NCBI GenBank assembly: GCA_021234155.1
Contig: JAJEKV010000028.1
Span: forward strand, 17,720,825 to 17,784,824
Length of the DNA stretch: 64,000 nucleotides
DNA from: Isoetes taiwanensis
Lineage: Eukaryota; Streptophyta; Lycopodiopsida; Isoetales; Isoetaceae
Direction: 5' to 3'
Part shown: positions 1 to 13,139 of the stretch, one piece after another
Layout of the letters: the number at the start of each line of letters is the position of its first letter
Position numbering within the stretch: the stretch's first letter is position 1
Made by a program: the position numbers and the translations under genes
The notes under the pieces: generated by a model
What the model saw: only the letters and a program-made list of their open reading frames with translations
Database searches by the model: none
What the model was told of the DNA's origin: nothing

Positions 1-3000
1 GTTCTTTAGCCATGGTATTTCAACTATGCAGCCTCACCTGTAAATCCGGCGCAAAACACACTTCGTATTCAAGCCCTCAAGCGGTTTGCCTTCCTGCCAA
101 TCTTCAACGCAAAATCTAAGTGTCGCAAAATCGTCCAACTCTCGTACACTTCCTTAAGGATAGTTTGTCTCGCTAAGGCGACGTGGCAGGCTTGTTTTCT
201 CGGTAATGGTATCACTCTATAGGGTTTCGAGGTATGCAGTTGATCCATTTTATCATCATTTGCAATACCTTAAAATGTCTAAGATACATTATTCCAATCG
301 ACAGATCCTCAAGCCTATGTTTGACGCAGGTTCCGCTTCACCACAATGCGTCACGGGATGTACTTTCCTTTACTGGTTTGTCCTCGTACGCTAAATCGCA
401 ATGGTTGAAGTCCAACCCAATGATTCCCACCACATGCATCCTAATGCGATGTAGGAATATCCTCGGTGATGTAGAATATTCGGTCGCAATGCTAACTTCT
501 AACAAGCAACTCCGCGCCACAACTTGTTAATTCCATTGATCGACATATTTGATGGCCCGGTAGGATCCTATGGTTCATTCTATCTCCATATATATTACTT
601 GGCATAAGAGAACTACATTATGATTCTCTACACTTCAATCACACTACCTACGACTAATAACCTTACCTATATGTACCAAGCATCCTCTTACTAGCCTCTA
701 CAGATCAAGATATGCCTTCCTGACTACCATGTCGTATGATCCAATAGTCCAAATACCGTGTGGAAATACCTAGCACAAAAGAATATTCATTGGTTTGATT
801 CCACTCTCCTGTACATCAGCTTGTAACCTCTGTCGACATACATAATAGATCAAGCCATCATCCTCCATAATACCACAAGATCCCAACCAGAAATGACGTC
901 CGCTCCCGATGGGACAAGATCATCATCCACATTATGGAAAAGAGGGAAATTATCAGAACGCAGATTCAAGTCCATATGTCGCGCGATGCGATGACTCGCT
1001 TTTCTCGAAATACCGATTTCAAAATAAATCTTTTAAAGCAGCATTAATGCATATAATTCTTAGCATCAAGCGTGCGCAATTGTATCTCGGCTCCAACTGG
1101 TGGACGGACATGTGATCACATTAGACGCCGCCGACCCAAACAATTACCATGCTCCTGGATAAAGAAATGTTTACCGCCTAACTCCGCCCAAAAGTGAGAC
1201 ATCGCCGAGATGCAAATGGCTTTAAATGCCACTTTCACCAAAGATCTACATCATTTAGGTTCAAAAATCATTTGTATTTTCTGTGGATTCTAGCCTTTTG
1301 TGGATGTTGTTATCTACCATCGCTTTCATTCTGGGGCCATTATAATGGCATTCGACACTCTCAACAAGGTATTTCGCGCCCCTCTTTTATCATAAGGTTT
1401 GAAGAAAGGTCATTACTTAGATTGCTCAAGTTCAGATTTTGGAATTTTGGTGGTAACTTGTGGATGATCCTCAAAATGTTCAAGCAAACGGGTAGAAAGC
1501 TCTTAGAAGAAAGCTTATTGAGCTATTATGAAATGCACTTTAAAATCCATAGAAAAAGTTCGATGCGCTACGCTGAGACAAGCAACTAAAAAAGTAGGTT
1601 GAATGGAGCAAATGCCGCTATTAATCGCGGGTGGCAATATAGATGAAAATCAAGACAGATGCGAAGGACAAGTAATGATCGAGGACAACTGTTCCATTCT
1701 ATATAATACACTGATACCACCGTTTTAGGAGGAGGAGGGAGGTTGGGAAGGAGGGAAGGAGGAGGATGATCAAGAAAATGAATGACGCGGTGGTGCTACG
1801 CCACCCGCGGTGAGGAAGTTTGGGAGGAAGAAAATTCATCACAAGACAGTCGCAGCGCGAAACGTACCGATAGTGGTAAGTTAAGATGGTGATATGATGG
1901 AAGGATTCCATCGTATAAAACAAAAAGAGAGGGATTATGCTTACATTTTGCGTAGGATCAAGGGATGCCACAATATTTGGTCACACCGAGTACTGTTCTG
2001 TGTGAGGACAAGAATAGAATAATGATTTTATCGTCCAGAGTTCAATTGGGCTTAAGGGGACTAAAAGAGAGCAAAGAAGCGCCATCACAGATTAAAACTT
2101 CAATCAAGGGTTTTCGAGGAAAAACCCAGGAGTAATAAGTATGCTTATTAATCGCATTAATTGTATAGGATAATTCAATATCGCCCGGAGGACAATCGTC
2201 CGATATCCATAAGTCCTCGGAGCGCATCTCAACAAGCATCTTTACCGATTCACAATAACTCATGTAGCGCTGGCTATGCACTCAATACTAACTCCACCAC
2301 GATGGGCAAATGTCAGTGCGTAGGGGAGGGCATGACATCCATCTTCAACATACCGGTGGCAACACCTTGCCAGCTCTTCATCCGCGTTTTCCTTTTTCTT
2401 CCAACATGTCTCAAATGCGAGACGGCGCGCGGTAATGGAAGCCATAAGTTCACGCTTCTTTGGCGGGCAAAATGGGTGTACGTGTGCATCATGAAATTTC
2501 TGTACTAGAATCTTCGACTTGCTGATAGTGCCGCCATCTTATCGTGCGCCGACATCCGTGATCCATTTTTTGTGAAGGAAAGTACAAATTTATGCGTATC
2601 AGGATCCTTCAACTGCATCAGACGATTCGTTTGCTTGTACATCCCAACGGAGAACTGGTTTGTCCTTCCAGCAGGCTTTTGAGACATTAAATTCCATTGC
2701 TACTACCAAAGCAAAGTTGGGCAACGTAGTATCACCCATAATACCACCTTCTGTGGCGAATAATATGGCATTCCAATGCGCTCTTTGAAGGTGGATAGAT
2801 CCGCATGGAACCGGATTTTACCATGGCCTCGCCAAGGCCACCGCTCATCATCTCTAAAGATATCAACGGACTTACACTTCGCCCCATACGAGGACCGGTT
2901 CACCAGCGCCCTAGCGTGGACAGGCCCATATTACAACTCGCCTTCGGTTGTTGTCCTGCGATGGCATAGAGTTTCCAACCCGGCCGCGACTAAACTCCAT

Positions 3001-4680
3001 CGGCAAAGATCCCAAAGCGCGGGATACAGAGAGACTTCGGTGGTTAGATTCTGGATCTCCCCCGGGTAAGTGGAAGCTCAGTCATATTAATAAAGACTCT
3101 AGCTTGGCCAAGTTAATCAAGGCCAACGGTAATGTCCTCCTGAGTATATTGAGACATCGCCAAGATATATGAGTTGTGGATTAAGGATGTAATAAGGATG
3201 GGCTTCCATCTCGCGCTCGTAAAGCCAATCTTCCACCATCAATGTATAGGCCAGCAGGTGGGGTGTATCACTTCACTGACACGGTCCTCGATGATGTACC
3301 AATTCAATCCCATAACTCTGTCCTGTAAGGTCAAAAGCTTTGCTAAATCCATCAAAACAAGATGTGTTTTGCTGCCATTCTTATCCTGGTAACCATAGTT
3401 TATCTCGCCAAAGGGGAGACGTGGAGATCCACGGTTTCACCGCTCTTGACGCAAACCCAAATTCGACGGATAAATGCCAGCGTTATTACGTTAGCGATTG
3501 CCGCCACACAACAACATATCCTCTATAATATACGATTAGTGCTTACGTTACGGCTGACCATCCGTTTGGATGATATGTTAATACTCATAACAAGCAATTG
3601 CAGATGGTGCTTGAAAGAAATCTTTTCAGGAGATGCGCATCACAAATTTGGGATCTCCGATACAATTACCGTGGCATTCAGGTGCAATGCAGAGATCTCT
3701 AGCCAGCGATAGGAGAGCTGATGGCAACAAAGGGTTAACGTCATCGATGAACCGGCGGGGCAAGAAATGACCATCTTAGAATGATTTTACGTAGACCCAC
3801 AGCCATTAAGGCATCGCCGGGAGGTTGATGGAAGCCGACAATGAGAATCCATGGATTTATGCCTCCCATTTGGCGATTAGAGGCACCATCAAAGTTGGAG
3901 CTCACAGATCTCGCCAGCGCTCCAGCTTTGGTTTCAGCGACGCACTGAACCAGCAGCAATACAGCAGTATCGCGCCCTTTTCGCCTGGAAGGCAAAGAAA
4001 TAGCTGGATCGGATCTTAAAAGTGAGTCTTCCGCTAAACTTGGCGTGTCCAGCTATAGAGACTATTGTGTGTATTATCTCGCCGAGAATAAGCTTCCGTA
4101 CTCCACCGATGCGGCACACAGCTTATCAGCAGCGATACTTAACCAGTTTACCTCTTCTTTCTTATAAACACGAAAGCGTCGTCACTCTCTGCATCAGTCG
4201 CGGGCTTCCTTAGCCAAACTATTCGATATCGAGGAAGACTTCCGGATCCATGGCGAGTGCGCTCTATCACGATTTCCCAAACTCTCTAGTGAGCATAGAA
4301 ATAGCATTACAATGGGTTAGGGTTGCAAAAGGGATGGCGTGCATCGCAACCACATTATGCTTGCCATTTATACACCATACGAAGTAACATACTCCTCAGG
4401 AATTCCGTCCATCTTCTTTGTGGAGATTGATTTAGGTGGGTGGATAAATATGGAACTTTGAGTGATCAGTATCCAATTTGGAATCTTCTATCCGAAGGTA
4501 GTGTATCCATATCCCGCGAGCCGGACAACGGCTAACGATTCCCTGTCACGTAAGTAGGATATAAGCTGCTCTGTCTCATTCATCTTCTTCTGCTTTGGGC
4601 TAAATTGGCGGTGCCACTCCCTCACGCATTAGGACCCACGGTGGCAATTTTCGCAGCATGTCCAGCTAAGCCGCCTAACC
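1..4680. other. Decayed repeat sequence, no intact gene
   Basis: I find no convincing gene here. All open stretches are under about 130 codons and none shows a recognisable domain. The segment lies 3' (minus strand) of the reverse transcriptase remnant at 4.7-5.4 kb, so it should correspond to the RNase H, integrase and 3' end of the same Ty3/Gypsy element. I cannot point to a DDE or zinc-finger motif, so that assignment rests on position only. No LTR pair was recognised. Confidence 0.4.
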
Positions 4681-4682
4681 CA

Positions 4683-5420
4683 TCATGACCGGGGATGGAT
4701 AATCAGCCGGGTCTTTACGATGTTAAAGACATCCTTAGGCTGTTTGGAAATTCCTCTTTGGCGGAACTTCGTCTTCCGATGGTCCATCAATCTTTTCACC
4801 TTCTCATGCTGTGAGAGATTTGTAAGAGGGGCTACACCGATCTTCCAGAAATCCTTTACAAATTTTCGATAGTAGCCTGCTAATCCCAAAAACTCGGACT
4901 TGGAAACATTCCTGGAATAGGCCATTTGCCGGCCTCCTATCTTTGCGAAATTACAGCAGCAGATTCCTGCCGGAAATGATATGGCCTAAATAATCAGCTG
5001 CCAGGATTGGCGAACTTGCACTTAGAGAACTTGGCATAGAGTTGATAGCGTCTTGGTCATAGGGCCAATCTAAGATGTTTTCTCATGTTCTCAAAGGGTT
5101 TTCTTGTAGATGAAATGTCGTGAAAAGATAACAACAAATCATCAATGGCCGGAAGACATCATTCATTAGTCATGAGCGTTTTTGGGCATTAGTTAATCCA
5201 AGCGGCATAGCTATGAAATTCATAATGCCCATACCCGGTGAAAGCGGTTGCCGGATATCCTCCTCCTTGATCTGCTTATCGATGGTATCCGGGCGTAGAT
5301 CAATCTTTGAAAATGCTTAGCCTTATGGCGATCCATTAGGTCAAGCCGCAAAACCAAAGCATGGAACCTATTGATGGTAGCTTTATTGATTTACCGATAT
5401 CCAATGCATCCTGTGGGCGT
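4683..5420 (-). pseudogene. Ty3/Gypsy reverse transcriptase remnant (chromovirus-like)
   Basis: This is a decayed reverse transcriptase domain of an LTR retrotransposon, read on the minus strand. From high to low coordinates one sees a CIDYR-NKATI-like block near 5.4 kb and KIDLRP near 5.3 kb. A MPLGLTNA block near 5.2 kb matches the family MPFGLTNAP. The FLGLAGYYRKFVKDF motif, typical of the RT/RNase H junction, lies at about 4.83-4.90 kb. The KIDLR and GYYRKFV motifs are characteristic of Ty3/Gypsy chromoviruses. Several frameshifts and stops break the frame, so it cannot encode an active enzyme. Its RT motifs differ from those of the 21-44 kb elements, which read MYSFMDGFS, so it belongs to another lineage. 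Confidence 0.8.
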
Positions 5421-5699
5421 CCTTTTTTTCTTAGAAGAGAATAGGAAGCCAAAGGCTTACTAAGAGTCGAGGATGGAAACCCTAGGTTTAGTAGCTCTTG
5501 AAGTTGCTTCTTAAATTCACTTAATTGAGGGACTCATGCAGTGAGGAGCCTTGCTAGTAAGAAGCAGTACCCGGCTCTAAAACTATTTCCTGACTTTCCA
5601 CCTCTAAAAGGAGAGGGAAGCTTAAGATCCTCCTCATCACAGGAAAAGATCACCAGAATTCCCGGGAGAAAGGCGGAAACCCAATCCCTTACGGCAAGT

Positions 5700-6270
5700 G
5701 CTCCCGATTACTGCTTTGGTTTAGCACGACTCTATGGGCATAAAGTAGTCACCGGGAGGAGCTTTCCTTGCGTATAGCTATCAGCGTCTAATGGACATAG
5801 GCGCATGATAGAGTTGAAGGGTTCACCTTTAATAATGATCCGCCTTGGGCTCCATTGACTCGATGAAGGTAACTTCCCCTCTTCATGATCTATGTTGTTG
5901 GCTTTTCGCGGATGTAAGAATTCCATACCAACAATGAGTCCATATTGCAATGTCCATCAGCTTCGGCACCCAAAGCCACTGGTGCGGCATTTGCATCTTA
6001 AGATTGATCGTCATTATGAGTACGCCTGGCTAGAGTGGCAGGATTTGAGCCGGGACCTTAATGTTCAAGTATGAACTGGGCCATTCTAGGAAGCAAAATT
6101 ATAGGTACTTCCGTATCCATAAAATTACAAAGAGGCTTCTTGTCTACTTGACCTATGGTGGTGGTGACTTTTCCGGCGTGCCGGTTTCTGTTGCAAGAAT
6201 AGAGATGCACCATGAATATACACCGTCGTCGGCAATTAGGGTTTGTCTCCATTTCGTCCAATCGAAGTGA
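5700..6270 (-). pseudogene. Ty3/Gypsy aspartic protease region remnant
   Basis: Just upstream (minus strand) of the RT remnant, the frame near 6.06-6.26 kb reads FMDTEVPIILLPRMAQF. This resembles the retropepsin active-site region of Gypsy elements (ALIDTGATHNFI followed by PRMA). A second block near 5.73-5.95 kb reads YGLIVGMEFLHP, matching the DVILGMDWL segment that follows the flap. The order protease then RT on the minus strand fits Gypsy gag-pol. The D-T/S-G triad is altered (MDTEVP), and stops separate the blocks, so this is a fossil. Confidence 0.5.
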
Positions 6271-7960
6271 CCCATGGCCAGGCGGAAGCGTCTATGTAAC
6301 ATAAAGACGGTTGTGCATAAAGTGCCGATTAATACATACAACATACCTTATCCGGCGGGCTGTTCGGAGCCTCCTTAGGAATATTTGTAGAGAGTTTATA
6401 CTTCCTTGCCGTGCGTTATAATTTGTCCGACTCTTGAAAATGCTAGGCCGGCTATAGATCGGATTCTGACCAGAAGAATTGAGGACTTGGCGAAACAGGG
6501 GTTTGTATGGGTAATGGCTAGCAAATTTTGCTTGAATAATAAGGAGTAGGAGCCTTGAGATCACCCGATTTGCCAATGCTGTCCCTCCCTCAGGCTCAAT
6601 GCCTTAGCTACCAGCCTCCGCAACTGAGATTTTTAGGTCCTATGGCACAACCATCCGTTTAAATTGATAGAACCCAACCTTCAATATAATAACCCTCTCT
6701 GACTCTCTTTTCATTCATTCTCTGGAACCTCCTGAAGGCCCTCGCGCTCAAACTCATCGGTGTAAGCTGTACCGACATACCGCGCCACCGCTCCAACCTA
6801 TAGAAAGGAAATCTGAGATCCTGGCGGCATTTTGTCGCCACAGGCATAATGCGACTTGAGCGCCAAGCGACTTCACGAAGTTGCATCTGCTCCTGTCGAG
6901 ATGCTTGGCCACCACCAGCATAGCCCTTCCACCATCGAGGACCGACTCACCGCTAAGGTTGGTGAGGTGGCAACCTTTTCCTGTATCCTTCTGTCATTCC
7001 ATAGACTTTCCAAACTCCTTCATCTCATCCAACCAGGATTGACGCTAAGCCAGCCTCACGGATTTTCCATCAGTACGGGCAATTTCCTATTCTTCCGCTG
7101 CTCTTCGTTATATGCGCTGTATCAGCGAATCTTCTACGGTACTCTCTTTTATCTCGGCAGCTTTTGTAGTCACCCGCTGATACCCGTGAACCGCTGAAGA
7201 TGCGAAGTGAAGTTGTCGTGAGGAAGTGGCATATCCTTAGAGGAGCTTGGTGGCGCTTAGCATGAGCCTCACCGGTGCAGTGCTGGGGGGACCCCAGCTC
7301 GAGGGAGATGGCTGTTGTCTGGAATTGGACCGGTGAGTAGCCCGGAGGTAACTCAGTCCATCTTCTGGGTTTATTGCGGTGGGTTAGCATGTGCAATACG
7401 TGAGCTTTGCCGATTCGCCCATTTACCTTTTCATTATCACCACCGGTTCTGTTAAATTACGACCCTAACGGCGTTGGAGGAGTGTCGCCTAGGGGAGTAC
7501 AAGAGTATTGCTCTAAAGACAACATGATACAAGCTGGAACGCAAATTGACTCTGGCATGCCGACAAAAATGGCTTCGAGAAGTCGGCCTAGGGTTCGCAA
7601 AGGGTACAAAATTGAATAGCGAACACTTTCCGCCTGACCCTATTGCCAGGCTTAGCAAGCGTACCCGGAGCTGGACAATCAACTGGTTGAAATATTCCCA
7701 TGTTAGGTGGAGCTAACAATGAGAAGATTAAGAAAAACCTTCCATAAAGCATAGAAAAGTTACCTGGTGGTCGTTAGGCGTCCTCGAGAAGCCTGGGTGC
7801 CACACTCTTGAGTTTTAGTCCCTTGTGAAAATAGCATCGGTTTTGGTAAGTCTACGTATCCTGTTTTCGAATCCTACAGTATGGAGTTTGTGGAGGTATG
7901 GTTTTGTTGATAATGGTGTTCTTTTTTTGATGGACTAAAACATCCTTTGTTGTTTTGTAG
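6271..7960. other. Probable gag side of the decayed Gypsy element, unrecognisable
   Basis: No domain can be named. By position this should be the gag region and 5' leader of the minus-strand element whose protease and RT lie to the left. I saw no CCHC zinc knuckle and no recognisable LTR or primer-binding site. Base composition changes near 7.8 kb, where the sequence becomes AT-rich. Confidence 0.3.
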
Positions 7961-7969
7961 TTTTCTTCT

Positions 7970-8450
7970 ATTAGTGACATGTCATTTTATATTTCTGATC
8001 AACGTAGGAAGAATACTTGAATTTCTACATCATCTAATAATTCTATTGTCATGTCTTTTATAGATGTAGGAAAAGAATATTTGATTCTCTACATGTCCCT
8101 ATACTTCCATTCACATGTCTTTTATAGTAGTAGGACCAGAGTACTTTATTGCTAAAGGCATTGTGGGAAAAGAATCATGAATATGACATGTGTATACTTC
8201 TATTGTCACATGTCTTTATAAATGGAAAAGAATACTTGATTCTCTACATGTCATATGCTTATGTCATGTCTTTATAAGTAGTAGAATGGTACTTTGTTGC
8301 TAAGGCATTGTAGGAAAGAATACATGAATTCGACATGTGTAATATTCATGTCTTTTTATAGAAGTGGGAAGAATGATTCTCTACATGTCCTATCCTTTCA
8401 TATCTGAGGTCTTTATAGTGAGTAGGACCAATTACTTGATTTGCTCACGA
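7970..8450. repeat. AT-rich tandem repeat, ~145-bp period
   Basis: The string GATTCTCTACATGTC recurs at about 8083, 8238 and 8375, giving spacings of 155 and 137 bp. Each unit also contains CATGTCTTTATA, GTAGTAGGACC/GTAGTAGAATGG and TTGCTAAGGCATTGT in the same order. An additional diverged unit seems to precede 8083. CATGTC(T)TTTATA recurs roughly twice per unit, which suggests that the unit arose from a ~70-bp half repeat. No coding content was seen. Confidence 0.75.
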
Positions 8451-8739
8451 AATGTGATGCAGAATTGCACGGTGATCACATATCCTTATACTAATAGTAT
8501 TCCATGTAAGACAAGTTACTTCCAATTACTTAACACCTATTTTTGCATATAAAACCATCAAGAATTTGGTTGCTTATTCCTTGAGAGGAAGTCTGAGGAC
8601 GATTTTAAAATGCAATATCTCATCTATTGTCCTTTACCTCATGCTTATAGAAGCTAGAGATGCACAAAGGCATTATGAAGATCCGTCAGATCGATCGGAT
8701 CGGATCTATATGCATGATCTGAGGTCCCAATCAGCTCAA

Positions 8740-10830
8740 ACATGCCAGGAGTGAAACTCAGGCAGCCTGCCACCAAGGTGGCTCAAACATACCTGGTGGC
8801 TCCAGGCAGCTGCCACAAGGTGGCTCAACATGCCAGGAGTGGCTCTCCAACGGCCACTTGTGGGCTCTAACATGCCATCACGGGCTCAATATGCCAAAAT
8901 TAGGCATGAAGCATTACCCGCGTGGGCTCCCACCATGCCACCTAGGCTCCAGCATGCCAAATTGGCTCACAGCTTATCACCCCTAAGGCTTAAATGCAAG
9001 TTGGCTCAAACATGGGCATGGGCTCCGGCATGCCGCACAGTGGCTCTAACATGCCTAGGCTCAAACCTGCCAAGGTATGAAACCAAACCTTGTGCCCGTG
9101 GGCTCCAGCAGCTGCCTAGGCTCCCGGCCAGGTGAAACCCCAGGCACTGCCCTGGAAACCAGCAGCAGCAGGGTGGCTCAGGCATGCACCACATGGGCCA
9201 ACATGCCACCTAGGCTCAGCAGCAGTGGCTCAAACCTCACGTGGGCTCCAGCATGCCGATAGGCTCCAACATGCCAAGGTGAAATAACACATGGCCACCA
9301 CCTAGGCTCAAACATGCTATTGGCTCCAACATGCCATAGGCTCAACCAGCATGCCGCCCGAACCAGCACGTAAACCAGGCATGCCGCCCAGTCGTCAACA
9401 AACCACCACAGGCTCAGGCAACTTGCCAAGATGGCTCAGAGCATGCCACGTGGGCTCCAGCATGCCACCTGGCTCCAACATTCTAGGTGGCTCAAACGCT
9501 ACCACTGGGCTCAAACAGAACCAGCAGGGCTCAAAGGTGGCTCCAACATGCCAAGGTGGCTCAACATGCCACCTAGGCTCCAAACATGCCAAGGTGGCTC
9601 AAACACCACCAAGGTGGCACCAAACTAAAACCAGGCTCCACATGCCGGGGTGGCTCAAACATCTCTGGTGGGCTCAAAACATGCCACTAGGCTCCAACGC
9701 ATGCAGGTGGCTCAAACATGCCATGTGGGCTCCACCATATGCCCACTGAGGCTCCAACATGCCAGGGTGGCTCACAACATGCCACCCGAGGCTTACATAA
9801 CACCCTTGGCTCCAGGCACATGCCACTAGGCTCAGGCATGCTACCTAGCTCAAACGCCACGTGAACTCAGGTGACCAAGGTGCGGGGGCTCAAACATACC
9901 ATCTAAGGCTCCAACATGTACTCCACCTAAGGCTCAAACATGCTGCAGTGGCTCAAACCTTCCTATAAGTGGGCTCAAACATGCCACCTAGGCTCCAACA
10001 TGCCACTAGGCTCCCAGCATGCCAAGGTGGCTCAAACTCCACGTGGGCTCCACCATGCCACCTGGATCCAACATGCCAAGGTGAGCTCACAACATCACCA
10101 CCTGGGCAAATGTACCAGAATTGTCAAGCATGCCACCTAGGCTCCAACATGCCAAGTGGCTCAACATGCCACCTAGGCTCCATGCACCAAGGTGGCTCAA
10201 ACTGAACCAGCCGTTGGATAAACGCGGGTCGGTGAGTTGGGGCGGACGGATCGGAAACATATCCATACCTAGACACCCAAGTGGTGACATGGCAGCATGC
10301 ATTACTTTTCTAAGTAAGCAAGGTCAGAAGTTTGACTAGGTCAAAAGTGAAAAAGATGTCCATCTTTGGTGTACTTTCATTGGGTGATGTTACTAATTTT
10401 TGGTGACATGCCACCTGAATGATCCCAACATGGACCACCTAAACCTGGACTTTGCACCAAATGATGTCAAAGTTTTGAGGAATAGAATAAGGGATCAAGG
10501 TGGAACAATAATCTCGGCTGACATATGTCCAAGGTGGCTCAGGGAACATGCACCACTAGGCTCAGCAGAGGGAGGCCGGGACCCACAGGAGATGGATCTG
10601 AAAGGTTGTAAGGTGGCTCAAAAGGGATGGTCTTACGCTCAAACATGTCTCGTGTCGATGCCACCTAAACAACATACCAATGGATTAAACATTCAGGGGT
10701 GCAGGAGAGTTGCCGTCCATGCACCAAGGCACCTCAAGCTTGTCTCGAGGATTGGCTCAACCATGGAGTGTTTTGGGGCTCAAATCTTGCCACCTAGGCT
10801 CCAACTACCTCATGGTGGTTGCAGAGCAGC
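8740..10830. repeat. Minisatellite array 1 (~19-bp GGCTCAAACATGCCA units)
   Basis: Dozens of degenerate copies of a ~19-bp unit follow one another. GGCTC(A/C)AACATGCCA is the core and is followed alternately by CCTA or AGGT, so two half units make a ~38-bp higher-order unit. The array is dense from 8.75 to 10.21 kb and thins out to about 10.83 kb. Spacing is irregular, with small indels and CG-containing interruptions. Apparent reading frames across it (for example MPPRLQHAKLAHS) are simply translated repeats and not genes. The same unit forms a second array at 13.78-14.9 kb in the same orientation. Confidence 0.85.
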
Positions 10831-10979
10831 GAGGATGTCGGCTCAGGGTATGGCCTCAAACCAACGTAAACCATGCCTTGCGAGGTTGTGTAGGAGTTTC
10901 GTTATGGAAGTGAAGTTTTAAACCGGTTACGCGAGACATGGTCTAAGCTGTTAATTGAAAACAAAGCAATAAAAGCGTG

Positions 10980-11781
10980 AAATGGGGTTTGGATTTACCG
11001 GCGGGGCTTTCCTACCGCACCTCCTCGGGGAGGGCAAATGCCAATACCTCCCTTCGACCGGAACCCAGTTATCGACCGTTGAATCCCGCGCTTCAAGTAA
11101 CTTGCTTGGCGGTTCTAAAAATTCAAAGATCTGTCGAGGAGAACATATCAAACCCCTTAAAGTGTCTGCCCGGTCGGCCCGGAGTGTAGAAACTAAGTGT
11201 TTTTGTCGTTTCGGCGGTAAAGGCTGGAATGGAGATTTGACTTACCCAGCCATGTCGTCGAAACAGCGAAATTACCCTGGGACCAGTTACGGTCATTTTG
11301 CGACAAAAGAAACCACGAACCCTCATGGCGGTGATGCACCTAAAACTAAAAGGCCAATTCACTTCTGACGTGTTAGACGCGCCCAGACTACTTTGGAAAT
11401 ACGGAGGTTATTTTGATCTTACGCCCAGCGAAACTTATTCTCCAAGGTATTGTCGATGTTTGAATAAATTAGCGAGAGTCTAGATCCGGTAGGTATTTTT
11501 GGGAGGGTATGGTAACAACACCTTCGGAGAGGGAACTATTTTTTATTTGATGGGTTAAGGGTTTTAGGGCTCCGTCTGCGAGGAATACGATACCCTCCCA
11601 CTACCTGTAGTCACGGTGCACGGTAAGGTCTGGTGTAATTTTTGTGATATGGCCTCCACATGAAACTTCCACCCAGACTTGATTGTTGAATCCCAACAAT
11701 GTGGATTAATTGGACCTTTGATTGGCGCAGGGGACATGTGGTACTTTACCGTTTGAATGCTAAAGAAGCAATGGCCCGGCC
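10980..11781. repeat. ~0.8-kb repeat, direct copy 1
   Basis: The unit opens with AAATGGGGTTTGGATTT at 10980. The same opening recurs at 11782, about 12578 and 12882. Shared later landmarks with copy 2 include CCTCCCTTC, CGTTGAATCC, AAAATTCAA, GAACA-ATCAAACCCC, GTCGGTCGGCC and GAAAATTACCC-like strings in the same order. GTTTTAGGGCTCCGTCT occurs at about 11558 here and 12357 in the next copy. Short open frames exist but are broken differently in each copy, so I do not call a gene. Confidence 0.75.
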
Positions 11782-12577
11782 AAATGGGGTTTGGATTTCG
11801 CTGCGGCGGGCTTTTTTTGGGCTATCACAGGGAACAAATGGAATGCCTCCCTTCCCGGGAATGGGAGGCATCCGACCCGTTGAATCCGCGCTTCAAATCA
11901 ATTGCTGGGGGTTCATAAAAAATTCAAGAGGAAAGGAGAACACATCAAACCCCAAAAGTGTCTATGTCGGTCGGCCGGTGTGAAACCAAAGTTTTTCGTT
12001 TGGGCGGTACAAAGGCTTCCGGAATGGGGATTTTTGATCTTAACCTTTTCTCAAAACGAAAATTACCCACAGGGACCAAGTTTGCGGTCATTTCTTCACA
12101 AAATGAGCAAACCCTTTACATGGTTTTCCAATACGCACCCAGGATACTATACCCAATTCCTGAGCAATGTTGGACTTGCAAGCTACGGTATGGCTTCTGG
12201 AACGGGGTGGTATCAAATGCCTGAAGCGGTCTCGGGGTAATGTAAATCAACTTTGAGTTCGTTGGCGGTCGGATCGGTTCGGGGTGGGAGAGGTTGCTTT
12301 CGTCCGTGGCGGGGACCTTCAAGATAAGGGACATTTTGGGGAATCGAAACGGAAGGTTTTAGGGCTCCGTCTTAGAGGCGTCAATGCCCTCCACTACCTC
12401 ATGACATTGTGCATCTGGTCTCAATCGGCTGGGGTATAGCCTCCAAAGCGTAAACCACAGTGCCTTGCGGGTTATTGTAGGGTTTCTTGTTACTGGATGA
12501 ATCCGAACTTTGTGTCCGTTGCACTTGGGACATGGGGGAGCAGCATTGCGTTCCATTTTGAGGCGTGCAACTGCAAG
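11782..12577. repeat. ~0.8-kb repeat, direct copy 2
   Basis: This is the second direct copy, beginning 802 bp after the first. It holds the clearest version of the TCAAACCCCAAAAGTG and GGTCGGCCGG segments. Toward its end GGGCTCCGTCT is followed by CCCTCCACTACCTCATGACATT, which reappears reverse-complemented near 13.14 kb. Further truncated starts of the unit follow at about 12578 and 12882. Confidence 0.75.
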
Positions 12578-13139
12578 AATGGGGTTTGGATTTAATCTCC
12601 CTCCTAGTTTTGCAATTAAAAAGTCTAGGGCCTTGTCGTGGAACAAAATTGTTTGGGATCCTTTCGGGTTGGCCAATAGATCAAAACTTCGGTATTTTGG
12701 TTCGTGGCTCCCCAGCCCATGTTTAAAATGATCCACCTAGTTATCAAAAATTCTGCGTTTTGGCCTCAAAAGCGTAAACCTAATGTTTGCTAGGTTATTG
12801 TAGGGTTTGCGTTATGGAGGTCGAGTTTCAATGGTTAAAGACATTCGGTTGGATCAAAAACAAAAGCAATAGAAACTTACGAAATGGGGTTTGGATTTAC
12901 CCTCCTTTCATTAATCGCAATTAGAAGTCAAAAGAACATTTTGGAAACGGAATTTTTTGGAATGATTAGGGATCGCCAATACTTTGGTTATTTCAGTTTC
13001 CATGGCCATTGCATGTTTGAAAAATTATCTGGGGTCCCAGGTATAGAAACCCGCGTTTTGGCCTCCATATAGCATTAAACCCAAAATGGGCAAGGCAGGT
13101 TTCGTTTTAGGGGTCATACCATTCTATTGGACGAGGATC
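12578..13139. repeat. Partial copies of the ~0.8-kb repeat
   Basis: Two more occurrences of the opening motif (GGGGTTTGGATTTA) lie only ~304 bp apart, each followed by TCCCTCCT/CCTCCTTT and GCAATTA-AAGTC. The stretch before the second one (about 12.81-12.88 kb) matches the stretch before copy 1 (10.90-10.98 kb), including GTTATGGA and AAAGCAATA. These are truncated units of the same family. Confidence 0.6.

Noticed and set aside
1194-1589. 131-codon plus-strand open frame
   Set aside because: It lies in decayed retroelement sequence with no recognisable domain.
8830-10340. Several open frames of 60-130 codons with MPPRLQHAK-type sequence
   Set aside because: They are translations of the 19-bp minisatellite in different phases and show only repeat periodicity.
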